From: Diogma glabrata | Taxonomy: Eukaryota > Arthropoda > Insecta > Diptera > Cylindrotomidae | Assembly: GCA_963693315.1 (NCBI GenBank) | Contig: OY856188.1 | Span: forward strand, 148,799,096-148,863,095 | Direction of reading: 5' to 3' | DNA: 64,000 bases | In this document: in pieces, positions 11,467 to 22,760 of the stretch | How positions within the stretch are numbered: the stretch's first letter is position 1 | Layout of the letters: each line of letters starts with the position of its first letter | Program-made: the position numbers and the translations under genes | The notes under the pieces: model-generated | Told to the model about the DNA's origin: nothing | Seen by the model: only the letters and a program-made list of their open reading frames with translations | Databases searched by the model: none

Positions 11467-12886
11467 GTAAAAAGTCCAAGCGGCACGTATATCCGCTAGA
11501 AATAGGTAGATTTCGAGATCAGACAGTTTTGTGTGCCAGTAGAATCTGATGTATCAGATTAGTTTAAACAAAACAAACTAATTACAAACAGATATCGAAC
11601 AAATTTTAAAAAGAAAATTAGCTACATATAAGCAAAACTATATCTATCCAATTTTGCAACAAACAAATATCAAACCTACCACAGAACATGTGTGTGACAA
11701 TTTATGACACAAACCTACGCTATATGTCGTCCAATTACTGCAAAATATCAAAACAGTTTATTTCTAAGAAAAAAAATTAATTTCTTCTATTCAAACCTTT
11801 TTATTTTTTTTTTTCATTGACTGTTATAAGGTTTTTGGAAATTGTAGTTATGGATTGTTGCAAACTTTTTTGTTGAAGCCAACAAGTCAAAAACCTCTAA
11901 CTGCAGAGGTTTATATTTATTAGAAACGGATTAAAATGTTTCAACAAATTCTAAATTTATGAAGTTTTAAAAAAAATTAGTATCCAACCGGCCGTTATAA
12001 CGGATTAAAAACACAAATTTTTTTCTAGTATAAAGCCTCTAGTTTCTTAACCATGTGTCAGATTTTTCTGATTTACGAACTCGTCTAAGATATTAATAAA
12101 ACACACATGTTTACGAAAGGTTTTTTGATCTGGCTCTACAAATGCGACCGTGAGAGTGCCGGTTGATTCAAACGCATTTTGTGTTTTACAAGCTTTTTTG
12201 TTGGAGCCGCTCACTCAGAAACCTCCAACTGCAGAGGTCTTTTTTTTAAAAGAAACTGATTGAAAAGGTTTCAAAGATTCTAAATTTATGAAGTATTTAA
12301 AAATATTAGAATCTAAACGGCCATTATAACGGATCTAAAAAACAGAGTTTTTTCTAGTATAAAGAGTATATTAAAGAGTAGAGTAAGAGTAATTAAGTAT
12401 ATTTTCTAGCCTCTATAGTTTCTTAACCATGTTTCGGATTTAGCTGATTTACGAACTTGTCCAAGATATTAATAAAACGCACATTTTTAGAAAAGGTTTT
12501 TGATCTGGTTTTACAAATGCGACCGTGAGAGTGCCGGTTGTTTCAAAAAAAAAATTTTTTTGGCAGACTTTTTTTTTGGAGCCGCTCACTCAGGAACCTC
12601 TAATTGCAGAGGTCTATTTTTAAAATAAATTGATAAAAAAGATTCGAAAGATTCTAAATTTGTTAACATTTTTAAAATATTAGTATCCAAACGGCCGTTA
12701 TAACGGTTTTAAAAAATCAATTTTTTTCAGAAAAAAGGCTCTAGAGCCTTAAGTACGTATCGGATTTTGCTGATTCACGAACTCGTCTGAGGTATTAATA
12801 GAACACATATATGCAGAAAATTTTTTTGATCTACCTTAACAAATGCGACCGTGGGAGTGCCGGTCGTTTTCGTTATATCTCATATC

Positions 12887-12888
<2 letters not shown>
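11467..12888 (+). repeat. Repeat family A, copy 1, with internal 0.33-0.38-kb tandem units
   Basis: It starts with a small stem-loop (AGCGG ... CCGCT, 11,478-11,498) followed by a conserved block (GAAATAGGTAGATTTCGAGA, AATCTGATGTATCAGA). About 200 bp later come three degenerate tandem units, each with CTCTAACTGCAGAGGT, CGGCCGTTATAACGG and GCGACCGTGAGAGTGCCGG. The last motif falls at about 12,144, 12,519 and 12,845. Copies occur at 29,935-31,016 and, terminal block only, inverted at 51,135-51,305. A terminal stem-loop, conserved end block and internal tandem repeats resemble helentron-associated (HINE/DINE-1-like) elements, but that is inference. Confidence 0.7.

Positions 12889-12889
<1 letters not shown>

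Positions 12890-12958
<69 letters not shown>
12890..12958. repeat. (TA)n microsatellite
   Basis: About 35 perfect AT dinucleotides directly abutting repeat family A. Confidence 0.95.
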
Positions 12959-12966
<8 letters not shown>

Positions 12967-13814
12967 AATTTTTTTTTGTTTTTTCGTCTCCGCTTATCAC
13001 ATATAGTCGTTTGGCACAAAAATTTTTCCGAAATTCCGAGATGAAGCCCATTGCAATAGGTAGATTTTTATATAAAATCTACCTAAAAACGATAATCGAC
13101 AATGCACCCCATTTAAAAGCTATTTATTTTGTGTTCTATTGTGATTCGTTAGACATACAATACAAACGACGTTATATCCGAGGATATATCTTCTATTCGG
13201 GTTCATACAATTGGCCCTTTATACTAACATTTAACGATACCCAAATCAATAATAATGTTTTAGTTAATAGAATAGTTTTTATAATAAAATTTATGGCAGT
13301 ATTCATACCGGGAACACCACGTTAAAAAAATGCGCCAAATACACTACCTCATAGGTAGTGTGGAAATGTGTAGTGTGTCTGTACATATTATGTGAAATGA
13401 AAAATATTTGTTATATCATGCTGTGTTAAAAAAAAAACAAAAAAATATTTACATATATATTTTTGATTGTCGGATTATACCTCTCTTTTCCAATTATATT
13501 AAAAATTATGATCAGCGAAAAAAAACGATCAAAGCTAAATAAGTATAAAACGATATTTAAATAAAAAACAAATTATAGTCATTTAAGGATTTAATAACAT
13601 AGTTGAATTATTTAAAGATAACAGAGTTAATTTTAACTTGTTTATTAGGCAATTAATTTGGTAAGACTAAAACTTACAATTGACATTGACAACAAGGTGA
13701 GTGAGAGAGACACAACTACTATTAAAACAATTTACACCACATGTCAAACGTAATGACGTATAGAAATTACATTCTCAACACACTCCCGTAATTTATATTT
13801 AAAATTAGCATAGT
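12959..13814. other. Unassigned region with two short hairpins
   Basis: Holds perfect short dyads GGTAGATTTT...AAAATCTACC (about 13,060-13,085) and CACTACCTcataGGTAGTG (about 13,341-13,358). An open stretch on the plus strand (13,011-13,325, 104 codons) has no recognised domain and no supporting homology. I do not call it a gene. From 13,744 the Copia remnant's 3' side is approached. Confidence 0.4.
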
Positions 13815-16491
13815 CTGAGTCGCAGTATGCTTCTATAGTATTTTCACTTGCTTCTGGCTTTGACATGATACCATTTTTAATTGTGCCTTTAACATATCGT
13901 AGAATTTGTTTCACATCAATTACATTTTGAACTGTAGGATTGTCCATCGACCGGCTGCAATAACTGACACCATATGCAATATCTGGACGAGTTTTGTTTG
14001 ATAGATACAACAATGATCCCACTGCTTCACGATAGGGAAATTTTCCTTCAGCTGGATGTGCCGTGTCTCTAGTCTTTGAAATTGGAACTTTTGCTGGTTG
14101 CGCTTCAGAAATTTGAAATCGCTTGAGAAGTTCATTTGAGTAATTTTCTTGCTTCAGTTTTATGCCAGATTCCGCAGTCTTTTCTATTTCTATACCAAGA
14201 AACGTTTTTGAATTTTCATCAACTGTGACTTCGAGTTTTGTTTTTAATAGTTCCATAAATTGCATAATTTTCTTCATATCACTACCAACCAATAATCCAT
14301 CATCGACGTGAATTGAATCGGTCATTTCAAAAACCTCATAAATCACTCAACTAGAATTTTTCAGAAATCAATAAAAACTGTTTCATACACAAACAAATGA
14401 GTTTTAAAGGACTTTTTTATGTTTAATTTAGTATTTGAGTGGTGAAAAATTAAAATAGCGAATAACCTTTACAATTTATTAATAGAAATAATGAAAAAAA
14501 CCTGAAAAACAGTTCTTGACTTATGTTGTTTAGCAAGAAATAGGGTTAGTGGTATAAAGTTTAACCAAAAAAATCGTAGTAATCATATTTTTTATTGCTT
14601 ATTATTGAGAATTACACTTAAAGATAATCTTATTAACATTTTACATGTATTAATTTGTCATGTTTTAATATCTTTATGGTACATAGTCATATTCTCCATC
14701 ATTCTTAATTATGAGTTAATTCATATTTAATAGTATTATACGTATATAATTCATATATAATACGAATCCTTGAAAAGAGGAAGAGTGTCATGGGTCCGTA
14801 CCTGCGGTTCCTTTCGTCCTACGCAGGAATGCAGGAATGCTATAGTTATCGATTTACGTGGTTTTTACCCAGAATACGCATCTCCCTTAAAGGAACCATT
14901 TTCTGCAAAAAAAGCATGTTGGTAAAAAATGTGACTTAAGAGGTTTTTGAAATGACCGATTCAATTGCTAATATTAACGACGAATCTTGATTTTTGAAGA
15001 CACACTTCTCGCTCTTTAATGGCTGCATTCCATACAATTTTAGAACATCATTAAAATGTCTGTTCCAGTTCGATGGTGCCTGCTTAAGTCCATAGAGAGA
15101 CTTTTTGAGTTTGCAGATTTTTTCCGTATCGAGGCCTTCGAGTGGATACATATAAACTTCATCATCTAACTCTCCGTAGAGAAATGCAGTCTTAATGTCA
15201 AACTTGATCATATGAAATTTTCTTCTGGCCACGATTGCAAAAACTACTTTCAATGCACTTGAAGAAATCACGGGACTGTAGGTTTCTTCATAATCGATTC
15301 CTTGTTTCTGCTCACACCCTCGAATGACTAGTCGGGCTTTGTACGTACCGTCATCTTTAATCTTAAAAAGCAAGCGATTAGTTAAAATTTTCTTATTCAT
15401 ATTTACCTTATCACGGTTGACAAGTTCCCAAACATCGTTTTTATCAAGTGACGACATTTCTGCATTCATGGCTGAGGTCCACTTTTTCTTCTCATTACAA
15501 GTTATTGCTTTTTTTTACGTTAGCAATACATAATCATGAAGCCTTACTGGAAGATTTTTCACACGCTTGCTTCGTTCTGATGCTTCTTCATTTATTGTCT
15601 CGTTTGAATTTCGTTTACGTATGTTGTTGACGCTTTCTTTTTCTTGACTTGACTCATCCGAATTCTCATCCGACTCAACATTGTCAATCAGACGCTGTTG
15701 CACTGTATTCTCATCGATTTGTTCCTCAGCATTGAAGTGATCACTGGTTCTTATTTGAGAATTCATTCTGCGTTCACTAGAGTCAATATTATTCTTGAAA
15801 ACGACATCTCTCGACACTATAATTTTCCCTTTTTTAGAGTCAAACAATATGTAACCATTTGACGTGTAGCCTACAAATATCAACTTCTTGCAATCTGTGA
15901 TCAAGTTTCTTGATTTGCACCAATGATTTTGCAAATGCGGTACACCCAAACAGCTGTAAGTTGGATAGATTTGGTTTTCTAGAGAACCACATTTCAGCTG
16001 GAGTACATTGCAGCACGCTTGTTGGACTGCGATTGATGAGATATGCCGATATCAACACTGCTTCGCCCCATAAACTTTTCGATGTATTTTGATCTGCTAT
16101 TAATGCCCTGGCGCGTTCTAATAACGTTCTGTTCAACCTTTCTGCTGTTCCATTCAACTGTGGTGTATACGGTACAGTTAAGTCAGCCACAATGCCATGT
16201 TGCTTGAACCATTCTTGTAAATTTGAATTCACGAACTCGCCACCATTGTCACAACGTATTTTGTGCACTCTAGAGTTGAATTTAGCTTCTACCTCTTTCC
16301 CGTAGTTTTTGATTATATTTGAAACTTCAAATTTGTTCTTCATTAGGTAGACCATGCAGAAATGTGTGTACTCATCAATTAGAGTGATGAAATATTTTGA
16401 ACCATCTCATGAGCAAGGTTCAATCGGACCACATACATCAGTGTGAATTATCTCTAACGACCGTTCAGCTTTTCGACGATCATTTTTAGGG
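13815..16491 (-). pseudogene. Ty1/Copia pol remnant, integrase and RT, without LTRs
   Basis: Minus-strand Copia polyprotein in decayed pieces. Integrase core, about 16,490-15,900: SLEIIHTDVCGPIEP (with one stop near 16,407), IRCDNGGEFVN, VPYTPQLNGTAERLNRTLLE and LINRSPTSVL. A frameshift near 15,850-15,940 is followed by KKLIFVGYTSNGYILFD and an acidic linker to 15,515. Reverse transcriptase, 15,469-14,963: DVWELVNRDK, KARLVIRGCEQKQGIDYEET, MIKFDIKTAFLYGELDDEVY and CKLKKSLYGLKQAP. The frame then runs into a 648-bp insertion (14,315-14,962) and resumes with HVDDGLLVG (14,310-14,284), then VGSLLYLSNKTRPDIAYGVS and AYCDSDYAN, ending near 13,815 inside RNase H. The GAG side is cut at about 16,491 by repeat family C. 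No LTR pair is visible. Confidence 0.9.
14315..14962. mobile_element. 648-bp TIR element inserted in Copia RT, AATT target duplication
   Basis: Terminal inverted repeats of about 35 bp begin GAATCGGTCATTTCAAAAAC (left, 14,315) and are mirrored at 14,962. The arms extend through CCTC-N-TAA-N-TCAC. Both sides carry AATT (14,311-14,314 and 14,963-14,966). Removing the element and one AATT restores an uninterrupted Copia RT frame reading ILAIHVDDG across the catalytic motif, so the insertion boundaries are secure. No coding capacity. A 4-bp duplication is unusual for common insect MITEs, and the superfamily is not assigned. Confidence 0.85.
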
Positions 16492-18110
16492 TTCCGTTTT
16501 TTATACGGAACACTATTGGTGAGAGTAAAACGAATTTTTCACATTATATCGATTATCTCGTAAACTATAAATGCTATGGACTTGAAATTTGAAGTGCGTA
16601 TAAAAGTAATCTGTCCACATGAAATGACGGATGCAAATAAAACTAAAGTGGTTTTCGTTTGGTTTACAGGGCTGCGATGTGAGAACTTTGAGAAAATACA
16701 TGTTTTTATAGATTCAAGTAGGGTATCATATGAAAGGGCTTCATTTCAGTATTCCATAAAAATTTATTTTGGAATTTTACACCTCACCATTTTTTGTATA
16801 ATTTTGAATAATGACGTTTTTTTCGTATTTTCTTACCTCTATTAGTTCCGAACCTATCTGATCGAAAATTTTCAAATGTACTTGGAATGATAGAAAAATT
16901 AGTACGTTTTTAATAAAAAATATAAAAAAGTGTCATATTCTCATACTTAGATTTATTAAGGGGGTGGAAATGAGGAGGGGTAAAAACACTATTTAAAATG
17001 TGGTCAAGTGGGGTGACATTTGAAAGAGCACTTAATTTAAAAAACAAAGCAATTTTTTTTAGAATTTTGCAATGCCCAGTTTTTGAGATATAGTAAAAAA
17101 AGTCAGACAAGTGCGAATAAAATTCGCTCGTCAAGGGTTCCGTGAATGTAAAAGAACACAATGTCAAAAATTATTGACAAAAAGTTGTGTTGTAATGTCC
17201 TTATATTTCCAGACCATAGACACATAACAAAATAAATGTTAAATTGTAAATGTCAATAGTAAATTACAATCAAATCTACATTGATCAAAAATGGCAAAAA
17301 ACATGTTATTAATTTAGGTTAAATATTATCCATAGATGTTTTTGGTAACTTAAAAAAGATTCAATTACACCAGCTTGTAAATGGATTAAATTTGATTATT
17401 TTTTCGGTCAATCGAGTATTGAAATTTAGGGGGGTGGAAAGGCTACATACTAAAAAGATTTTTTTTTCAATAACACAAAAACTGCAAAATTGCAAGCATT
17501 GCAAAAACTGCAAGCATTGCAAAATTCTAAAAAAAATTGTAATATTTCTTAAATTAAGTGCTCTTTCATATGACACCCCACCCCTATTTGCGTCAAAAAT
17601 GGTTTTTTCCTCCCCAACACCCATCCCATAAACACACAGAAATATAATTATTTGAGTCTTCGCTCTGATTTTCATTCAAAATTTACCAATATTCCAGCCT
17701 CTGTGAATATTTTCAAATTTTTTTGTCAGTCATCGTCGAAACGTAGGCGGCGGCACGATCTGAATTTTGCCCTTTCTTATCCATAACTCAAAAACTGTGA
17801 TGTAGTTTTCATACAAAACTTACCAAATTTTCTAACGCTGTGAAATTTTACAAATTTTTCTGCCATTTAGTTTCGAAACGAATGGGGGGGGACGGTCTGA
17901 ATTTTGCCCTTTTTCGACAATAACTCAAAAACTGGGCACCGCAAAATTCTAAAAAAAATTGCAACGAAATCTTAATTTATGTGTTCTTTCAAATGACACC
18001 CCACTCGCTTGGGTCAAAAAAAGTTGATTTTTACCCCCTCTACCCCGGTCCTCTAAACACACAGAAATATAACTATTGGAGACTTCGCTATAGTTTTCGT
18101 ACAAAATTTC
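16491..18110. repeat. Repeat family C, copy 1, with recurring TCATATGAAAG module
   Basis: Complex repeat beginning with the dyad GTTCCGT...ACGGAAC (16,493-16,512) and containing GGGTTCCGTGAATG near 17,137. A module 'GGTGTCATATGAAAGAGCAC' and variants occurs near 16,727 and 17,013 (forward) and near 17,558 and 17,981 (reverse). Each is followed by AAATTCTAAAAAAAATTGCA-type text and a GCAAAACTGGGCA/CAGTTTTTGAGTTAT block. The part from about 17,000 to 17,700 is matched in inverted orientation by 53.95-55.36 kb. No protein-like frame. Confidence 0.7.
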
Positions 18111-18851
18111 TGATTCTGTTTATTTTAATTAATAAGCAAGGATATTCATTCGGTAAATAAATCATCTAAAATGATTTGTTTGTTTTCTTTCATTGATAAA
18201 AGTTTACAATTGTTTTTATATGAAGTCCATTTGAATTTTTTTTGTTTGTTTGTTTGAGTTTTTGGATGTAGATATTCTTTTTTGATGATATGAATTTTTA
18301 TGATCGGAAAGTTTTCTCAAATATTTAAATTAATTTCCATATAAGGCATGGTATAACGAATATAAGGTATTCTTGACAGCTAATCGAAAATTTTGTGTGA
18401 CGTCATCCGGCGTAAATATAAAGAAACAAAAAATGTTTTAATTTGAAAATTAAAGAAAACATAATTTTTACGTTATGGTTTTCCTTATTTTTTTCATCAA
18501 CAATTTGTTTATTAAGTTTTCTAACTCTAAAGAACATTTTACAGGTTAGGAAATTCGACGTCCACGCCATGCTGCAGGGGCAATGCAGACAGAATTAGGT
18601 TGGTGTATCGGAGACAAGCAGAGAAAAACTGCTTAGTCTATTACGCTACATCACGGCGAATTGGCGCCTTAAAACTTCTTATAACCTTAACATCATAACA
18701 GAACCATTAACGAAAATCTGGGTTGGGATGGGACTGAGGTTAATACCATCACTCCGAAAAAAAAGCTTTGTTAAATTTGATAGCCAAAAAAAGAATACCA
18801 GACACTAACAAAACAACAGAAGTTTTACCTGGACGTGAGAAAGAACCAAAC
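18111..18851. other. Unassigned DNA, possibly including upstream LINE sequence
   Basis: The first half is AT-rich and featureless. From about 18,540 composition becomes more balanced and probably belongs to the RTE-type element that follows, but no conserved frame could be read before 18,852. Confidence 0.35.
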
Positions 18852-19239
18852 TACCGAATCGGAACGTGAAACGCGTGCTGCCTGATCGCTCATGATGCTT
18901 TAATAAGCCTAGAAACAGAGGCTGAGAGGCATAGGATGGATATCATTTCTCTGCAAGAAATTAGACAGTCAATAATCGGAAAACAAAACTCGAATAGTAA
19001 CTCTTTATGCAGTAGTGGTCATTCTTCTCGAAATGAATTTAGTACTGATTTCCTTGTTGGTGCACGCATACAAGAAGCCGTGTTGAAATTCATCCTGGTC
19101 AATGAGAGGATTTGCTACTTAGGGGTACGCGGTACATAAAATAATATTTCTCTTATTGCCTTGCATGCACCTACTGAAGCTAAGGCCGTCAATATTTTCT
19201 ACATAGCACTGGAGGAGGTTATGAAATCAACACCAACAA
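18852..19239 (+). pseudogene. RTE-type LINE endonuclease, upstream half (split by hAT)
   Basis: Translation with one stop near 18,868 and small lesions gives YRIGT, then ETEAERHRMDIISLQEIRQS, RIQEAVLKFILVNERICYLG, NISLIALHAPTEAKAVNIFY and ALEEV. This is the order of the AP-endonuclease of RTE-clade LINEs, which genome annotations often label 'craniofacial development protein 2-like'. A further stop lies at 19,137. The reading continues at 22,461 after the hAT insertion. I see no intact RT for it within the window. Confidence 0.75.
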
Positions 19240-20290
19240 CAGTGGCGGATTATGCCTTTAAGGGGCCTGAGGCGGAACAAAATTTTGGGGCCTAAGATTT
19301 TACCAAAAATTTTGCAAATGAGTTTGACTATTTGAGACTATTTCTTAAATAATTTTTTATCCGCTTCAGAACGGAGAAAGATCGTTCCCCACTTGCGTTG
19401 CATATCGGCAATGTAAGAAATATTTTTAAAATAGTTTCCACATTATGGGAAATGAAGATTGCAGGCCATCATTGATTACCTTGTACATCTTAAATGGACA
19501 AGTGATGTTCTCTTCTTTTATATATTTTAAGAAATGATGTACTTCGTCTTTCAAATATTGTACTTCTATATCCCTCGAATATGTATTTGACAATTCTAAA
19601 ATACACTTGTCGACTTCATCACTGGATATATTTTGATCAAAAAATAATTTAAAATTATTTAAAACAGTTTCATATATGGACGTTCTGGTAGACATTTCAG
19701 CGGCAAGTCTGTCACAGATCATATTGTGAGATATGAGACACAGATCATATAATAAACAATTCTCGTCCTACTAACTGTGTATCCTTTGCAGATGATTCAT
19801 CATACATAATTTTGTGTTTTCTTTTTCGTACTTCTTTGTAGCTAATATTGACTGTTAATAAGTTTGCTTGCTTTTCTATGCTCTCAAAATCATTCCGAAC
19901 ATTCCTTATAAATTGTGACAAAGAATTAAACAGTTTTACTCCTTGTAATAAGTTCGTTTGAATATTTTGAAATGATTTTCTAGTACTATTGATTCTTTGC
20001 AATAATATATCCCATAGAACGGTTAATAAGGCAATTCATATTCATCGAAAGAGCTAGCTAATTTTTTAACTTCAACTTTAGTAATCGGTTTTTCGTCTTC
20101 ATTTTCGCTAATTTGGATAAGAACGCTTTTAATATTTTTGTAATTAAACCGCAAGGCGGATACTGCATCAGCTCTTGCAGACCATCTTGTCACTTGTGTC
20201 ACTTAATTTTTTAATATGTTTGGAATTAGGATCGGAAAAATTATCAATAAGCAACTTCCATCTGTGAGTAGATGAAGAAAAGAATACATA

Positions 20291-20496
20291 TACAGGGTGA
20301 ACCATTTAACTTGGCACAAAAATAGGTGTCAATTTAAGAAAAAGTGGCGGTCAATTAGAAGATCTGGAATCTTCATCTTAATAAAAAATAAATAATAACA
20401 TTATGAAGCCTATCCAAAAACAAAAATTTCCAAATTTTCAAAATTGCGTTGTTTGGAAGATATTGGGTTGTGCCAAGTTAAATGGTTCACCCTGTA
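20291..20496. mobile_element. 206-bp mariner-type MITE inside the hAT transposase
   Basis: TIRs of at least 26 bp: TACAGGGTGAACCATTTAAC (20,291-20,310) continuing TTGGCAC, mirrored exactly at 20,471-20,496. TA is present on both sides (20,289-20,290 and 20,497-20,498). TACAGGGTG termini with TA duplication are typical of Tc1/mariner-derived MITEs. It disrupts the transposase between the FNFIQNI and YVFFSSST segments. Confidence 0.9.
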
Positions 20497-21164
20497 TATT
20501 TTGGATAAAGTTAAAATAATACACCGCAGTAGAATAGGCATCTGCAGCATAATTTCCAATTAAATTAAGCGTATGACTTGTACAAGGAATAAAAATGGCG
20601 GTCTCACTTAGAGTTTTAATTCTGGCTTGTAAACCATTATATTTTCCGGCCATATATGTTTGACCGCGACAATTTTTAATATCCAAAGACAAATTGTTTA
20701 AAGTTTTCAAAATAAGTTGTGCTAGATATTCTGAATTGTGATTTTCAATTTGTAAAAATCCAAAAATCGTTCTCTCGCATCGCCCACTCAATGTACCTTA
20801 ATATAAAACTTAGTTGGTCAGTGTGGTTCACGTCTGGCGTAGAATCAACAATAATTGAATAATATAAAGAGTCCTGAATTTCTTAAATTAGGTGTTCTTT
20901 TACTTCAGTTCCCATTAAATTTATAAATTCATCGCATGTGGTATGTGATAAATAACTTACATTACCTTTTCCTGGATGGCTGTACCTCTCCAAATGATTT
21001 TTAAGAAAATCATTAAATTGGGATGGGTACTCAATGCATGTCATAAAATTTCCTTTTCTGTTCGAATCAATATCTTCTCGATGACCACGAAATGCTAAAC
21101 CCAAAGTAGCTAATAGCTTTACTGTAGCTGCAACTCTTTTTAAAACTTCCCGCCTCTATTTTTG

Positions 21165-21605
21165 TTTTTCCTAGTTTTGTTTTTCCGACATTCAATTAAC
21201 CGAATATTCAGATAACCGGAATTTTAAATTTTTGAAGTTTTTTCGTTTCTCAATAAAAATGTTTTTTTTTGTTTGGAAATTCATAAGAAATATATATTAC
21301 TTTAACTTTTGAATTATTTGAAATTGTAAAATATTCTAATTATTTGCTTTATTTACTTAGTTTTGTATTTGTATAAAATATTATTTGCAATCAATGTTAT
21401 AAACAATTTGAAATAAATATACAAAAACAAGTTTCTAGTATTATATTTGAAAATATATAGACAAAAATCCTAACAAATTATTTGTATTAAGTATTACATG
21501 AAATCGTCCTAAAATATCATTTACATTCAATTAGCCGGAATTTTCGATTATCCGGCATGCCTCAATCCCCGAGCATTCCGGATAACTGGGCTTTTACGTA
21601 CTTCA
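21165..21605. mobile_element. Probable pogo/Tigger-like insertion inside the hAT
   Basis: It separates two neighbouring pieces of the hAT transposase frame (RIDTQIARENE and REVLKR). Its ends carry repeated NNTTAACCGAATAT / GATAACCGGAAT (left) and GATTATCCGGCATGC / CCGGATAACTGGG (right), phrases common at pogo/Tigger-like termini. The interior is AT-rich and non-coding. Boundaries are approximate and no target duplication was fixed. Confidence 0.5.
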
Positions 21606-22460
21606 TTTTCACGAGCTATTTGAGTATCAATACGTCCAGTTGCAAACAATCTTTTTTTCAAATTTTTCAAACAAATTTTTTAGACAATCTTTTTTCCAAT
21701 CAACGTTGATAAAACGAAATATACAACTAAAGCTAAAACACCTATACTATATCAATCATATCATATGGAAACCCTTTTCAAACGTTAATCCAAATGATGA
21801 ATTTAGCATGTATTGTATAAAAAATACATGGATTTTAAGCATACAATAATAGATTTCAATTCTACACGTTAAAAAGTTTTCATTTATTTAGTTATATATG
21901 AAATTAATCTAAAATATGTACAATTATATGCTTAAAATTGAGGTTTTCAGTTTAATGCTTTCAATAATTGTAGGTCTTAAAAGAAATCCAAAATCATTGA
22001 TGAAAACATAAAACTCAAATATACTTCAAATATCCAAAAAATACTTATCTGGATTTTGTTTTTATCAATAATTTTGCGATTAATATAATAACAGCCCATT
22101 GCAAATAAAGTTTTAGTATTAATATTCATTCGTAACAGTGGAACTTTTCAAAACAAAATGTTTTTTTACTATACAAATTGGAAAACGAATTTGTACATTA
22201 AAAAATTATAAAACTATCAAATTAGAATTATTAAAATAAATACATACATGAAAAAAAGTAATACAAATTGACAACCTAACACTTTTACATGTGGGATAAT
22301 ATTAAAAAAATCTTTAGGCTTAAAAACTTTGGTTGAATGAACGCAGTCATCTGATATTTGAATACCTATAAAATATCAATACTATTTGTAGCGAGGGGGC
22401 CCCTTTGCATGTGGGGCCCGAGGCGGCCGCCTCTTCCGCCTCTATGGTAATCCGCCACTG

Positions 22461-22760
22461 ACCAACAATGATAATGGTGAGAGAATGACTGAGTTTGCAT
22501 TATCAAATAATTTGAGAATTGCCAGTACTTTCTTTTCGCATCGATCGATTCATAAGCAGACTTATGTTTTTAAACCGAATGGAAACTTTTGAAGTCAAAT
22601 TGATCAAGTACTAGCAATAGCACGTTTCTTTTCGAGCGATTTGGATGTGCGTTCCTTTAGATGTCCAAATATTGGAAGTAACCACTTCCTTCTTAGAACA
22701 GATAAGGTTTCACTTTCAACGATCAATTCAACGATCTTTTGCTCATTAGAGTATTTAAAA
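22461..22760 (+). pseudogene. RTE-type LINE endonuclease, downstream half
   Basis: Continuation of the fragment ending at 19,239. It reads TNNDNGERMTEFALSNNLRI, ASTFFSHRSIHKQTYVF, then after a stop SQIDQVL, SSDLDVRSFRCPNIGSNHF and LLRTDK, matching the C-terminal half of RTE-type endonucleases (the N-G-RL-EFA...HK-TW...QIDHVL...R..RG.ND.SDH order). The final catalytic SDH is changed to SNH and frames are broken. Confidence 0.75.

Larger units (their letters stand above)
19426..21650 (-). pseudogene. hAT transposase, ZMYM1-like, multiply broken
   Basis: On the minus strand, N to C: RIDTQIARENE (about 21,630), a gap caused by an insertion, GLAFRGHREDIDSNRKGNFM (21,100-21,040, DUF4371-type), a further segment to 20,883, NCRGQTYMAGKYNGLQARIK and AIFIPCTSHTLNLIGN (20,680-20,550). 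The mariner-type MITE follows at 20,496-20,291, then YVFFSSSTHRWKLL (20,290-20,250), a frameshifted SDT.RWSARADAVSALRF (about 20,190-20,140), the helical part to 19,745 and the C-terminal segment 19,722-19,426. Domain order matches hAT transposases annotated as zinc-finger MYM-type protein 1-like. The hAT dimerisation end is truncated and several frameshifts are present, so it is inactive. Confidence 0.85.
19240..22460 (-). mobile_element. hAT DNA transposon, 3.2 kb, ACCAACAA target duplication
   Basis: The left TIR CAGTGGCGGATTA (19,240-19,252) and right TIR TAATCCGCCACTG (22,448-22,460) are exact reverse complements. The 8-bp duplication ACCAACAA is perfect (19,232-19,239 and 22,461-22,468), the hAT hallmark. 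Both ends carry GGGGCC-rich subterminal blocks also present in the second hAT at 43-46.6 kb. The element interrupts an RTE-type LINE and holds a broken minus-strand transposase plus nested MITEs. Confidence 0.95.

Noticed and set aside
13341..13358. CACTACCTcataGGTAGTG hairpin as a let-7-like or microRNA precursor
   Set aside because: The stem is only 7-8 bp, far too short for a precursor. The let-7-seed-complement match is a coincidence of a short palindrome.
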